Below, in pieces: positions 1 to 12,700 of a stretch of 64,000 nt of DNA. Numbering within the stretch: position 1 is the stretch's first letter; every line of letters starts with the position of its first letter. The notes beneath the pieces were generated by a model that saw only the letters and a program-made list of their open reading frames with translations, had not been told where the DNA came from and did no database searches. This DNA comes from Cenococcum geophilum 1.58 (taxonomy: Eukaryota > Ascomycota > Dothideomycetes > Gloniales > Gloniaceae): positions 124,550 through 188,549 of the forward strand of contig KV748262.1 of NCBI GenBank assembly GCA_001692895.1. Reading direction: 5' to 3'. A program made the translations under genes and the position numbers.

Positions 1-600
1 AGGCTCCTCGCCCTGCAAGTGGTTTTAAGTGTTGTCAAAAATGGAGGTCATGTGGTTACACATATTAGGCAAACAGAGGTTAACATATCTCAGCTATGCC
101 GCAGATGCGCATGGCATCCGTTGTGTAGCATTTGGGGCTGTGCCGCGCCCGACCAGGAGAAAAAGTGGTATACTTATGATTGAGTTAGCTGCCATAATCA
201 ACACTCTCCCTTCCCTTTACTACTTACCCTGCAATCTCCGTAGAGTCTAATGGTATTCCATTGGCCTTTCATTACAGAGGGCTTTGCACCCAAAGGTCCT
301 TTGAAGGCACCCTTTTGAGTCTCACACCCACCCGTCACTTAGTTTTGTCACCACTACTCTCGAGTGGTCTTGTATGCATTACACCAGTATGCGCTGCTTG
401 TTGCCTCGTGCCCTTGCACCTCTACTATCCAACCCACAGCACAGGGAAGGAAGCAGTGAAGCCTCTCTTTTCAATAGTTCGTGCCATCGTATACTTCATA
501 CCTCATAAAAGCTTTCATGGCTCCACAAGGCTGGGATGTGGATCTATAGACGCCTCTTTACGCACCTTCTGATCCGTAAACAGTAACTAGAAGGCACCGA
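1..600. other. Intergenic stretch, no supported gene
   Basis: Two open frames on the plus strand (29-250 and 261-572) have no recognisable domain and no convincing splice pattern. Base composition is ordinary, without the TA-rich look of the right half. I see no RNA gene or repeat here. It probably holds the 3' flank of the MFS gene and part of a neighbouring locus outside the window. Confidence 0.5.
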
Positions 601-2418
601 TCAGCAAGGCCCATTAAAACCACGGAAGAAACTTACCACAGGAACAGAAGAAACCCCACAAACAACCCCCAACACCGTCGCCATCGTCCCCCACCCATAC
701 CCCTCCTTCAGCGCACCAGCAATCAGCGGCCCCAGCATACACCCCAGGCCCTGAAACGACACCAGGAGCCCATACGCCTGCGCATAGGCGCCGGTCTTGC
801 TCACGAACCTGGGATCCTCCGCCTCTTTCGTCTCAACGACGCGGCTCACTTCCGCCATGAGGGATGGGAGCGTCAGGGCGCCGCTAATGCCGTTGAGGAG
901 GAGCAGGATGCAGAGGAGGGCGATTTGCGCGCCGGAGTCGTGCGTCACGAAGCGGAGGCAGATGAGTAATGGGCAGCCGGAGATGAAGCCGGCGGCGGCG
1001 AGGGCGCGGGAGCCCCATTTGTCGGAAAGCGAGCCTTGATGTGGGTGTCAGTGGCAGATATTATATATGCGCGTGGTTTAGTTGAAGTGCTCTTACCAAT
1101 GAAAGGACTTAGGAGAATGAACGGAAACATGTAGGGGAGAAATATCAGGCCAGCTTTGGTAGCGCTCCATCCGAAGGTCTCTTTCACGAAGAGTGGGAGT
1201 ATCTGTATCTATCAGTTTGAGCCCTCGCGCCATGAGAATGGCTTGATACGAACCGCGTCGAATGCTACTGTCAACGTTTGCTCCATCGTAGTTCCCCACA
1301 ATGCGGCTAGCAGACGAGGAGACTTAAGTAATAGGAGCATGGGCGGGATTCGCCTAAGAGGCTCAGAGGTATCCTCCTTCTCGATTCTAGCAGACCGTGG
1401 TGAATCCGCTCGCACTTCCCCGGTAGAGAGATATTCGTCCATGACGGAAGACATGGGTCTTGACTGTTCCTCTACAAGGCGAGGAGTGGCCTTGAGCACC
1501 TCTGCCTGGGCTTCAGACCATTCTGCAGCAGCAGACTTCTCAATCATTACCACCCGCAGAAAGATATCCAAACCAATGGTAGCGAATGCTATTGCAAAGA
1601 CTGCGTAGTAACCTCCACGATCGAATAGAAGGCCACCAAGAACCGGAGCACACAGCGAAGCAAGCGGGATAGCCATTGAGACATAACCCATCGCTTTTCC
1701 TACTTGAGCCTGGCCAACCGTGTCCGAAAGCAATGCAAGGCCAACTGTCCATACGATGGCTGCAGTGAAACCTTGCATGATCCTACCAAGGACGAAAAGG
1801 TATATGTTTCTCGAGAGGCAAAGAAGGAGAGTGGTGCCCATGAGGGTTATGAGAGCTACAAGGAACGGTACACGGCGTGAGGGGAGTTGATCAGCAAGCC
1901 AGCCAGCGATTGCTGTATGGTATGTCAGTTTAGAATATATGTTTATGAAAATGCGAACTATGACTTCTTTGTCACAGAATTTGAGAATGAACATACGTGA
2001 CCCAACAACTATCCCAGCCCCGTAGACTCCTAGTAAGACTGATATCCAATATTGAACTAGACCACGTTAGTCAGAACACTTATAGTGTTAATGGTCGGAC
2101 CTTACCATGACCTGCCGCTATATTGACACGCTTACGCAGCGCAAAAGGCAGTACAGGAACGACCTTTTAAAGTGAGCTTGGTGTGATCAGAAGGTCCAAT
2201 AAGATCAACCCACGAGTCCGTATAAGAAGACGTCCTAAGCAGGCATTAAGGTTGACTGATCATTTTCTTTGTAGGTCTTTACTGACAACGAAACAAGCCA
2301 AAGCCACCACGGAGATAATGAAACAGGTTGAAGACCTATATCGCAATAAAAACGGTGGTTGACGTTTCTTCTTGGCAGGTAGCACTGTAGTTTCCCCTGT
2401 AATGACAGTCTTCTCCAT
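601..2418 (-). CDS. MFS transporter, DHA1-type (7 exons)
   Basis: Predicted 12-helix major facilitator superfamily permease of the plasma or vacuolar membrane. Exons joined by hand: 2418-2287, 2234-2214 (a 21-nt micro-exon), 2163-2106, 2056-1997, 1912-1254, 1202-1097, 1034-601, giving about 489 residues. One splice acceptor (1208 or 1202) is ambiguous by two codons. Helix 1 (CFIISVVALACF) runs over the micro-exon into DVFLYGLVVPVLP, and the loop 2-3 signature follows as GSPIAGWLADQLPSRR (MFS motif A). The second half repeats it as GSLSDKWGSRALA. A long hydrophilic central loop (about residues 240-295) is typical of fungal DHA1 members. Substrate unknown: the family includes drug:H+ antiporters and VMAT-like carriers. 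No biosynthetic genes adjoin it, so a detoxification or metabolite export role is only inference. Confidence 0.88.
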
Positions 2419-3522
2419 ATCTGCTTAGGGAAATGTGTGAAGATGAAGAGAGAGGATCGAGGAGAAAGAGGAGTAAGAAAGTGAGGAAGGCCGCCACAAG
2501 TTCTAGTACATATTAGACTACGCTGAAGCGACATCAAAGCGCCTGAAGCCGTTTAAGAAAAGCTTGTTCCTTGATGAATGTTTCAAGTATCTAACCAAGA
2601 AAGTTAGGATCGCTCAACAAGGCCAAGCTGCGCTTGTCTTACAACTCTTGGGCAGATTAAGCCACAAATTAGGTAAAAAGTAGAAAAATCATTAAATGAT
2701 TGGTTGGGGCGGAGCTTGTCTCTATCCATACTTTACTTCATTCGTGGCGGCGCTGAGGTTGCGGCTGAAACGGCCTGAATATTGCCAAGGAAAGACTCTC
2801 CCACCACGTCACGCTTCGCATGATTGGATGAAGCGGGAATTCTGATCAGAGTTCTCGTTATGGGTTCTTAGCTATAGACTTGAGCCCGAAACCGGCGTCG
2901 AGAGAGTGAGACTTTGGTGCACTTGTGTGCCTCGTCACACCAGCTACCTGAAGAGATCCTGCACAAACCCAGTAGCTGTTCTAGACTCTAGCATAAAATT
3001 GTGCTCTAGGAAGCAGGTTTTTCCGAAACTCGGCGGAAAGAATGGCAAGAACTTGATGGCTCAGAAGACTACATCGGCCATCGCGGAAAGAATCAGTCTA
3101 TGAAATGCTTACCTGAGCCTAATTGACGCCACTTCACTATACATAGGATGTGGCTGGCGCTTTGAAAGCATTCAGCTGAACACAAACCACCACGTTCCAG
3201 CCCTGTTGCTCGGCCCGATCCAAGCTCGGGTTTCAAGAGGCACCCTAGGACTTTCCTACGCCCCAGCAATATTGCTCCCATGTTATTTCGGTTATTCGTC
3301 CTGCTACCTCTAAAAAATAGCCTACAATCTGCAGGATCCAAATGTTTAATTCACGATGAACCTCTGGCGTACGTGAGATGGAACTAACTGTACATAGTTA
3401 ACTTGCTGATGCTGCCTGTCGAAATCGTGCTAGGCGGGCCGCTCAGCTATCGCCTTCCCCCGCAGCAACCTGCAAACAGCCGCTCGTCCAAAGCAGCCAT
3501 GCTGCTTACTCGAACCATTTAG
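2419..3522. other. Divergent intergenic region, MFS / NLR
   Basis: About 1.1 kb between the start codons of the minus-strand MFS gene and the plus-strand NLR gene, so it must contain both promoters. Short open frames at 2906-3103 and 3093-3341 show no recognisable domain. No repeat or clear TATA element is seen. Confidence 0.4.
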
Positions 3523-6500
3523 ATGGCCCAAAGAAACCTCTGCTTCCAAGACTATACGGTGGGATGGGTTTGTGCCTTGCCGATCGAGCTAGCTGCGGCG
3601 GCGGAGCTGCTAGATGAGGAGCATGGAGACTCACCCCAAGACCCTAACGACACCAACCTCTACACACTCGGACGTATCGGCGAACATAATACTGTTATCG
3701 CATGTCTACCAGCAGGTCAAATTGGTCCCGGTGCTGCGGCTGCAGTAGCCGTTCAGATGAAGTCAAAATTCACAGCGATCCGGTTCAGTCTAATGGTAGG
3801 CATTGGCGGCGGGGTCCCAAGCTCCAGCTCAGACGTACGGCTTGGAGATGTGGTAATTAGCCAACCGTTCATGGAGCATGGGGGAGTAGTCCAGTATGAT
3901 TTTGGGAAGACCGGACCAAATGGGTTCACACGGACGGGTTTCCTTAATACGCCACCAACAGTGCTACTACACGCGGTCTCTAAATTAGCAGCAAATCACT
4001 ATAGGGGCAGAAGCAAACTTTCAACGTACTTATCCACGATTACTCGCCTACCACGTTTTGCATACGAGAATACAGGATTAGATATACTATTTAAATCGAC
4101 CTACGATCATGCAGGAGAGCCTACATGCGCTAGATGTGACAAGGATAACACCGTGCAGCGGGCTGCACGCGAAAGCCAGGAGGTTGTAATCCACTACGGG
4201 ACGATAGCCTCCGGTAACCAGGTCGTAAAAGATGGTGTTACAAGAGATCAACTCAGCGGGGAGCTCGGTGGTATCCTTTGCTTTGAAATGGAAGCGGCGG
4301 GGCTAATGAACAGTTTTCCGTGCCTTGTAATCCGGGGCATCTGCGATTATGCGGACTCGCACAAGAACAAGATTTGGCAGCCTTATGCCGCCGCGACGGC
4401 AGCTGCATGTGCAAAGGAGATTATGTCAATTATACCTGCGTCTGGGGTGGCTAAAGCACGTACTATGGACGATGCTATCGAGGGCAGAGAGGGTTAGTAT
4501 GCAAGAGCTTTTGCTATGTATAGTTATGAATTCCGTTGCGTAATGGGTACTAAAAGCTGTTTTCTTGCAGGCCAAGCCAACACACAACATTCTATCTCCA
4601 TACTCCCGTTCGACCGGGACAAAGGTTTTGTTGGCCGGGAAGAAATCCTCAACACAATAGATAGGCGTTTGCTGGTTGAAAGTCGCGTCGCGATTGCTGG
4701 AATCGGCGGCGTAGGGTCAGAACTACCATCCATAACTTTGCTCCTTGCGCAGACAACTGATGTATCTTGACATTCTAGAAAATCTCAAATCGCTATCGAA
4801 TATTGCTACAGATTCCAAGAAAGAAACCCTGGCAGCAGCGTGTTTTGGGTGCATGCTAGCACATCAAGTCGGTTCCAAGAAGCCTACCAAATGATCGCGA
4901 GAAAGATCGGCATACTCGGAATAGAAAATCCTAACGCCAACATATTCCATATCATCTACGATTGGCTCAGCGATGAAAAACATGGTTCTTGGCTTATGGT
5001 TCTGGATAACGTCGATGACATGGAGACGTTCTTTACCGCCACATCAGAAATACCATCAGCTGCAGGGAGAGAGCATGCATTTTTATCATCATATCTCCCG
5101 AAAAGTCCAAAGGGAAAGATCATGGTCACAACAAGGGACACCCGTGTCGGAGAACGCCTAACGGATCGGAAGAAGTGTATTATGGTTCCATTGCCAGCGG
5201 AGAAAGACGCAAAAATCTTGCTCAGATCGAAACTCTCAGAGGCCTTTGATTGGGTGGATGCCGACGCCCTTAGCCTTGTAAAGACGCTTGACTGTCTGCC
5301 ACTAGCTATCACACAGGCGGCGGCGTTCGTCAACGAGAATTACTGCACACTACAAGATTACATAGAAATGCTTCGAGCCAGCGAGTCTGATCAGATTGAG
5401 CTTTTGAACGAGGATCTGTATGATCCAAGACGAGATATGGACGCACCGAACTCTGTTGTCCAGACATGGAAATTGTCGTTTGACCTTGTGCGAAGACGCA
5501 AGCCGCGAGCGGCGGAGATACTTGGGTTAATGGCCGTTCTAGACCGACAGGGGATTCCGGTCTCACTGCTTCGTAGAGACGGCGAGCGCAGCATCGACTT
5601 TACTCCTGCGATGGGAATTCTACGATCATTCTCCTTGATCGAGGCGGAAAAGGGCGGTGAGGTCTTTGCAATGCACCGGCTTGTACAGCTGTGTACATAC
5701 AGTTGGCTTCAGAAGGAGAACAGAATAGGAAGTTGCCAGAGCGACGCCGTGGAGTTATTATCAAGAGAGTTCCCAGATGGCGAGCCCCATAACTGGAAAA
5801 AATGCGAACTCCTGCTGCCACATGCGAGGAAGGTAATAGGACACAGATATACCACAAGGGATGACCAGCTGTTTTGCGCGGATATATGCCACAATATGTC
5901 TTGGTATACCTGGTCTCAGGGGCAATACGAAACAGCGAATAATTTAGCCAAGACAGCACACGCAATAAGGGCGGAGTTCCTTGGTGATATAGATTTGAAC
6001 ACTATGAACTGTTTAGCAATGCTATCAACAGTGCTATTCCACCAGGGAGAGTATAAAGAGGCAGAGGTAATAGGCCGACAAGTGCTAGAGAGGAGTGAGA
6101 AGGTGCCCGGAAAGGAGCATCCAGATACGCTAAGAAGCGCTAATAACCTAGGGACAGTGCTATCTAATCTAGGAAAGTATAAAGAGGCGGAAGCGATACA
6201 CCAACGCACGCTGGAGGGAAGAGAGAGGGTATTAGGGAAGAAGCATCCAGATACGCTAAATTGCGCTGGTAACCTAGGATCAGTGCTGTCTTACCAGGGA
6301 AAGTATGAAGAGGCGGAAGCGATACTGCGACGCGCGCTAGAGGGAAGAGAGAAGGTATTAGGGAAGGAGCATCCAGATACGCTATCAAGCGCTAGTAACC
6401 TAGGATCAGTGCTGCCTTACCAGGGAAAGTATGAAGAGGCGGAATTGATACACCGACGCACGCTGGAGGGAAGAGAGAGGGTATTAGGGAAGAAGCATCC

Positions 6501-7059
6501 AGATACGCTATCAAGCGCTGGTAACCTAGGATCAGTGCTGTCTTACCAGGGAAAGTATGAAGAGGTGGAAGCGATACTGCGACGCGCGCTTGAGGGAAGA
6601 GAGAAGGTATTAGGGAAGGAGCATCCAGATACGCTATCAAGCGCTAGTAACCTAGGATCAGTGCTGTCTCGCCAGGGAAAGTATGAAGAGGCGGAAGCGA
6701 TACTGCGACGCACGCTGGAGGGGGGAGAGAAGGTATTAGGGAAGGAGCATCCAAATACACTGGATAGCATGAGTAATCTAGCAATAACTTTGTGGGGGCA
6801 AGGCCAATGGAACGCGGCCGAAGATCTAGAAACACAAGTAATGGAGATGAGAGAGAAGGTGTTGGGACGAGAGCATCCAGACACGCTACAAAGTATGAGT
6901 AACCTTGCGTTGACATGGAAAAACCAAGGCCGCGATAATGAGGCTTTAGAGCTAATGAAGGATTGTCTCCAATTACGGAAACAGATATTAGGCCCGAACC
7001 ACCCTCATACAGTGAGTTCTTCTGGAACCTTAGATGCGTGGCAGAGGGGGAATTTGTAG
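3523..7059 (+). CDS. Fungal NLR: nucleoside phosphorylase - NB-ARC - TPR
   Basis: STAND-class NOD-like receptor of the kind linked to non-self recognition in filamentous ascomycetes. Exons 3523-4492, 4571-4715 and 4779-7059 give 1131 residues. Residues about 8-310 form a PNP_UDP purine/uridine phosphorylase-like domain (start YTVGWVCALPIELAAA; later GIGGGVP and FEMEAAG). The NB-ARC follows: Walker A GIGGVGKS with Lys373, Walker B LMVLDNVDD near 443-450, MVTTRD near 485, and LDCLPLAI near 541. Residues 796-1131 are eight 42-residue TPRs of the kinesin-light-chain type with the HPDTL core. The intron at 4716-4778 splits the Walker A glycine codon just before the lysine. The C-terminal repeats are unusually alike, suggesting recent duplication or exchange. 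The ligand is unknown. In this family the phosphorylase domain is presumed to be the effector. Confidence 0.93.
6175..7056 (+). repeat. 126-bp coding TPR repeats with a 252-bp dimer duplication
   Basis: Seven in-register 126-bp units start at 6175, 6301, 6427, 6553, 6679, 6805 and 6931; a more divergent one precedes them near 6049. Unit 6427 is nearly the same as unit 6175 (IH.RTLEGRERVLGKKHPDTL), and unit 6553 nearly the same as 6301 (ILRRALEGREKVLGKEHPDT). The last large duplication was therefore a two-unit, 252-bp block. The final two units are diverged and cap the array. Confidence 0.93.
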
Positions 7060-8013
7060 TTACATCCCTAACGTTATATATATAGAATAAGTTCAATCCA
7101 GTGATGCTTAAAGTATAAATATCTTCTTAGATTTGTATTGTTCATCAACACGCAGTAAGCGCAATTGACAGTCCCCAAAAAGAACCTTTTCAAATTCCGC
7201 ATCCCTCTTTAGAATCGAGCAGTACCTAGCTATGATAGGAGCTATAAATAAGCAGTTTTGAATTGACGTCGTGCAAGCCTGGTTAAAACTGGGTAGGTAT
7301 GAATACTCTAAGCATGTCTGAGAAGTACGTGAATTTGATACAAACGTAAATGTACCCATTCTATCATCTTGCATTGCGACACTCGATGAATGGACGTTTT
7401 CTGTAAGACATCGCTGGGGCGTGTGAAGGACAGCTGACAAGGCCGGTTTATTTCTCGACAGCATGGAGCATGCGATGCGATCCATGAAAACCACCGCAGG
7501 ACCGAGACATGATTCCCTCGTATGGCACAATCGTCGGTCTATGGTAGTCACAGAAAGAGCAGAGGAGAATAGAAAGTCCTAAAACCATGCTTGTGTATAT
7601 CCTGGATGGTTATTGTTGGGTGGAGAATACAGGACGCACAATAAATGATTTGAAGAAGAGGTTATGAGGCCCTTAATAAATATCTACCGCAAGATTTTGA
7701 TGTATGCAGTGCCACCACTCGCTGTCACCTAGCATCTCCACTCGAGCCCTAGATATAAGCTAAACTATGCTATCCACGGTGAGAACAATGAAACCTGTCG
7801 CTCTCGTCAAGAAAATACCACCAAGAAAGTGTACAATCAAAACACAAGAAGCCCTGTATTATCCGCCTGATCTATCGTCTTGCGGTTTAGGGGTACAATG
7901 ATATCTAAAACTCTCAAAATATACAAACCGTCCCCAGTGTCCAGAAACGCCTCAAGATGCCTTAAAATGCAATATGTGCAAAAGATTGAAAGCCTCCACC
8001 ATTATGTTTTGGG
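7060..8013. other. Intergenic region between convergent NLR and HMGR genes
   Basis: Nearly 1 kb with the 3' ends of both flanking genes. A 147-codon open frame on the minus strand (7108-7551) has no recognisable motif or splice structure, and I do not call it a gene. No repeat is evident. Confidence 0.4.
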
Positions 8014-11000
8014 TTACCGCTTTGGTAGAGCCGCCTCTGCTGCCCGAGCCGCAGCGTCTCGAATATTTCCCACAGCTACTCCTGTTGGTGTCTGAACACC
8101 GCCATTTATGAGCTGCGGAGCTGGAGTAGCAGCGCGACTTGGCGCAGCGCTACGGTTGTGGCTCATATGCGCCTTGACTAGATGGCCGGCTGCAAGAGCG
8201 GAGTTCAGCGAGAGCTCACCAGCAAGGACGGCTGCGGCAATAATGCGGGCAAGCTGGCGGGCATTGTCACCCGGATTCGTTGGATGAGCGCCTCTCACAC
8301 CGAGGAGATCAAGCATGGCAGATTGGGGCTCGAGAATTGTGCCGCCACCGATTGTGCCGACCTCAATCGAAGGCATGGAAACTGAGATTTGGAGATTGCC
8401 GTTGAGGCTGTAATAGTTGGTTAGTCCTGTGGTACAAAAAGAATTCAACGCATTGAGGAAATTGTGCGGAACTTACTTCCTCATGATTGTAATACAATTA
8501 CTGCTCTCAACGTTCTGCGCAGGGTCCTGTCCCGTGGCGAGGAAAATAGCCGTAACGATATTTCCTGCGTGCGCGTTGAAACCTCCGATACTGCCCGCCA
8601 TGGCACTGCCAATTAGGTTCTTGCTGATATTAAGTTCGACAAGTTCATCGACATTGCACTTCAAAACGCTCTTGACAACATGGCCTGGAATGATAGCTTC
8701 AGCAACAACACTCTTGCCGCGGCCGTCAATCCAGTTGATGGCAGCCGCCTTCTTGTCGGTGCAGTAGTTGCCCGAGACGGAGATGATGTTCATGTCATCA
8801 AATCCAGCCTCGTTAGCCATGACACTCAAAGCATGTTCGACACCTTTGGAGATCATATTCATACCCATAGCATCACCCGTAGTAGTCTTGAAGCGAATGT
8901 AAAGATTGGTTCCGGCAAGGGCGGTCTTCATGTGTTGCAGACGAGCGAATCGGCTCGTGGAGTTGAAGGCATTCTTCATCGTTCTCTGTCCTTCCTCGGA
9001 ATCGAGCCAGATCTTAGCGGCACCAGCTCTAGCAAGCGTTTCGAAACCTACACATGGACCACGAGTCATGCCATCGCCAGTGAGGACAGTAACGGCCCCA
9101 CCTCCGGCATTAATGGCTTTGGCGCCTCTGCTTGTGCTAGCGACCAAGACGCCCTCAGTTGTTGCCATTGGGAGGAAGTAGTTTTGACCGTCAATCATCA
9201 GTGGTCCAGCAACACCAAGAGGAAGAGGCAAGTAGCCGATAACGTTTTCACAGCAGGCTCCGTGAACCAAATCGTAGTTGTAGCATTCGTATGGCAGCTT
9301 GGATTTTTCAAGCAGAGTTGACGTTTCTCGTGTTGCATGTGTTCGTGAGACTACTGCACGACGGACCCTGACTGCTCGTGTTTTGTCCCCAAGCGTCTTC
9401 TCCAAAGCATAACCGGGAAGTTTGCCCTTCAAGGAGAGCTCAATCAATTCGGCATCGGTTAGAAGATGGGCCTTCTTTTCCTTCAGAAGTGTCTCGCAAA
9501 CTTCCGCGGGTCGTTTAGATTGTTGCTCTTTTTCGGTAAAAGTGTTCACCTCTACATTGTGCTCTGGTGCAGGTTCTTGCCTCGCTTCTCTTTCAATAAT
9601 TCTCTCAACCGGTGGAGGAACATTCCCGTTGAGATTACCATTGTGAACATTAGCCTGATTCTCAGGTGGGGCGCCTTCCATGATCTCCTCTTCCTTTGGT
9701 GGATCTAGAGGGGTATGCGGCTCTTTAATGGTCCAACGAGCAGCATTGAAAAGGTATCCATTAAGCACTAAGCTCATTACAAGAGCTGCAATTATCCACT
9801 TGCTAAGCACCGGGTCTTCCAGGCTCTTGAGAAGTCCATCGACAACTCGACCGCCCATACTTGTTGGTAGCTGATCATTGGAACCACCATCGTAGTTATT
9901 TGACGTGGCATAATGGACGGAAGGATATTCCAGTTCGTATTTGATGGGTGTCAAAATCGTGACAGCTGTCGATTCCATTCTAGATTTGGCAGAAGTGAAG
10001 ATAGATTCTAAGCCATTACCTGCGACCTTAAACGGATCCATTGGAGGCTGAGTAACTACGCTAGAAAATCGAGACATTGTTGACGCTGCCGGATACCTGC
10101 TCCCTCTGAAGGGAAGGGTGCAGAGATTGAGAACGTTGATGAGGATGAAGCCAGTGACCATGAATACTTTGAATTTGGGAATGCTGTTGTCGCGAACCTT
10201 CTTCCCAAAGACCGTGGTTTCACCCGATTGGGCCTGTTTGTCATCTGTGCCATGGCTCGCTCGAGGCCAGTCGTTGCTAGAAGCAACATTCTCAGCTACA
10301 GCTCGACTGACTCCATCATCCTCGAGGGCCCTTCTTAGTGCAACGTGGCGCTTAATGCGGTTGATCTCCAATTTGATGGTAAGAATCGAGGTGAAAAATG
10401 TGAATAGTAAAATGGCGTCAAATAGAAGGATCCACGCGGCGAGGAAGCAGAATTGTCGTAGCCCACCTTGGACTCCGGAGAGGGACCCAGCGATGAGAAT
10501 GAGAATTTCGATGCAATAATCTCTCACAATTTCATAGCCATGCTCCTTGACCACAGTTTGGACGGCATTCTGGATAGTGGAAGGCTCAGAGCTGCCCCCT
10601 TCGGCGTTTCGGCGTGCATCAAGTGATGCAGAAAGAACAGCTTTAGTGAGGATGATGGGCTTTTCGAATCCAATGGTAACGACCAAGAAGGGTAATCCTT
10701 CGGAGAGAAGGACCATGTTGATAGGGACGCCAAGTCTGAGAGTAACGAGCAGCCCGAAAAGGAATGCAAAAGCGGACTGAAATAAAACAGTGGCGGCGAG
10801 CCAAAAGTTTGATCCTAGACGTCTCATGGAGAGAAAGAGAGAAACGAAAGTAAGGTGCATAGATAGATAACCCATGACCATGATGACGATATCAAGGGTT
10901 TCGGCGTTCTACAGGTCTAAAATTAGACAGTGTTCTCTAACTGACAGTTTCTAATATATTTACCTTTAGCACATCAACGAACGACGTCCAAGAATCCTTG

Positions 11001-11753
11001 GTCCACTTGCGGAGCCCTCCACCGTTGTTTCCGCTTTTTACCGCCTTCATGATCCATTTCTTCTGTTCGAGTGTACCCTCGTCATCCGAGCCATGAGACT
11101 CTGTAGCATCTTCAGGCGCAGGAATCTCTTGCATAGCTGCTAGAAATTCTGGTGCTTCAGAATATGGAATGGAGAAGGCCAGTGAAGTGTCATGAGCTAT
11201 GGTAGAGAACGAGTTTGACGAGCTAGGTAGCAGTTCTGCAGAAGAGTTGCCGGGGAGGACCTGCTGCCCCAATGGTACAGTCTGAGCGGCGTTGAACGAA
11301 GTGGATTCCGGGAAAACGAATGTCAATAGTGCCAGTTCGCGCGTTGCCTAAAGATGGTTAGGATCCCATTATATTTGTCGTACCCCGTCCCGTCAGGCTC
11401 ACCTTCTCGAGACTCGTGCGGTCGTTGACCTCTTCGACCTGCCATTTCCACTCTGTTTCCTCACCCACCCTGAGCCGTTTGCTCCCAGCTAGCAGTGTCT
11501 TGAAATCGACTTTGCCGCTGCTGTTGTCGAGAGAGTTACTGCGGTCAAACAGACCCTTGTCTAGCACTCCAATGTATGTGGTGCTGGCGAGGAGTGCCAC
11601 GAAGACGATTGTGTGAATAGGGTGCGTACATGCTCGCTTCGAGATAGATTGCAGGATTGGAGCAGCGTGGCGATCGTACCAGCCGGGTCGAGCGGGTTTC
11701 TCAGCGCTTCCAGTACCCCGCCATCGTGATGGCAGGAAGGAAGCCCCTAACAT
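8014..11753 (-). CDS. HMG1: HMG-CoA reductase, class I, with sterol-sensing domain
   Basis: NADPH-dependent reduction of HMG-CoA to mevalonate, the committed step of ergosterol and isoprenoid synthesis, in the ER membrane. Exons 11753-11403, 11347-10964, 10908-8477 and 8407-8014 give 1186 residues, a usual length for Pezizomycotina. The N terminus has a membrane helix ([15 protein letters not shown]). A sterol-sensing domain starts near residue 246 ([20 protein letters not shown]). The catalytic domain carries [12 protein letters not shown] (Glu near 799), GDAMGMNM (Asp near 924), [10 protein letters not shown] (Lys near 963), and the C-terminal [12 protein letters not shown] with the catalytic His near 1138. 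The HNRS serine matches the position of the AMPK-regulated serine in animals; regulation here is inferred. The last intron (8408-8476) has a CTAAC branch site, and its acceptor was chosen because it restores the conserved frame into [13 protein letters not shown]. No sterol or polyketide cluster adjoins it, so it is probably the housekeeping copy. Confidence 0.96.
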
Positions 11754-12700
11754 GATGCCTAATTTTCCAGGTCTATACCAATTTTCAGTGTTATTTAGGG
11801 TCCGCGGCAGTTGGAGTAGTTGTAATGCTGGGTCCTAGCGATCAAAGTCCGGACGTGGGTGTTGGATGGTATTTACAATGTCGACGGGGCCGGGTATTAC
11901 TGTACTTATTCGACGGGGTCAGAGGGTGAGCTATCTAGGGCCGGAGTTTCTGTAAGGTGCTGACACGATGAAGTCCGTCCCCATGAAATGAGTGAATGAG
12001 TAAGTGAAGGTGGACGTACAAAGATGCGAAAGAAACCACAATTAGCAACAATCAGGCCGTTTGTGGGAGGCGGACCTGCCTTGCTCTGGAGGCTAAGATC
12101 CAGTTAACGGCCGTTCATGATTGTGCCCCTGTGGTGCGTGCGTACGCGTACTTTTTACCAGCTGCCAAGTCGCTCACCGCCCGCTGCACTCTTTGTCCCC
12201 CTGCATTTTCATAGGGCAGTGAGATAAAGAAATCAGCCAGCGTGCATGCTGAGACGCCTACTATTGTTTTGACTTTGTCGAATTGGCCAATTGCTTCGCC
12301 GGTGACCTGCTTTTGATGTGTAACTGCTCTAACTTGCGGCAATTTCCCCCAACCCCAGCGAGTTGATCTCAATACCGAGCCGTTGAATGTGCGCCACCAA
12401 AGCCACGAGGGGAATTTAGTCAGGTCTTTGACCCAATAGGGGATAGATCGCCGAGGTCGCATTTTTGATTTCATGGAAGTAACATTGTTGAGCCGGTACT
12501 GTAAATCAAGTGCCCTGACTGTCTTTAGCACAGAGTAACAAACTTCAGAGCGCATAAGTGACCGCAAAACAAGATAGCAACTCAAAATACGGGCGGCTCG
12601 GCCTTTGCTCGTCATCTATGTGAAAGGAGTTCCCTGTTAGCCAGTAAAAACGTCCGGAGGTGCGGATAAAAGGCTGAGATAAGCAGCTGTGTTGATGATA
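11754..12700. other. HMGR upstream region and unassigned sequence
   Basis: Contains the HMG-CoA reductase promoter and probable 5' UTR. A 166-codon open frame on the minus strand (12115-12615) has no domain I recognise, and its composition does not stand out. I see no sterol-response element I could defend. Confidence 0.35.

Noticed and set aside
5330-7096. Minus-strand frames with repeated LPPLHTFPG phrases
   Set aside because: Antisense shadow of the TPR repeats of the NLR gene.
7108-7551. 147-codon minus-strand frame downstream of the NLR gene
   Set aside because: No domain and no supporting gene structure; lies in a convergent intergenic region.
8417-10780. Several plus-strand frames opposite HMG-CoA reductase
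   Set aside because: Antisense shadows of a conserved coding region; no domains.
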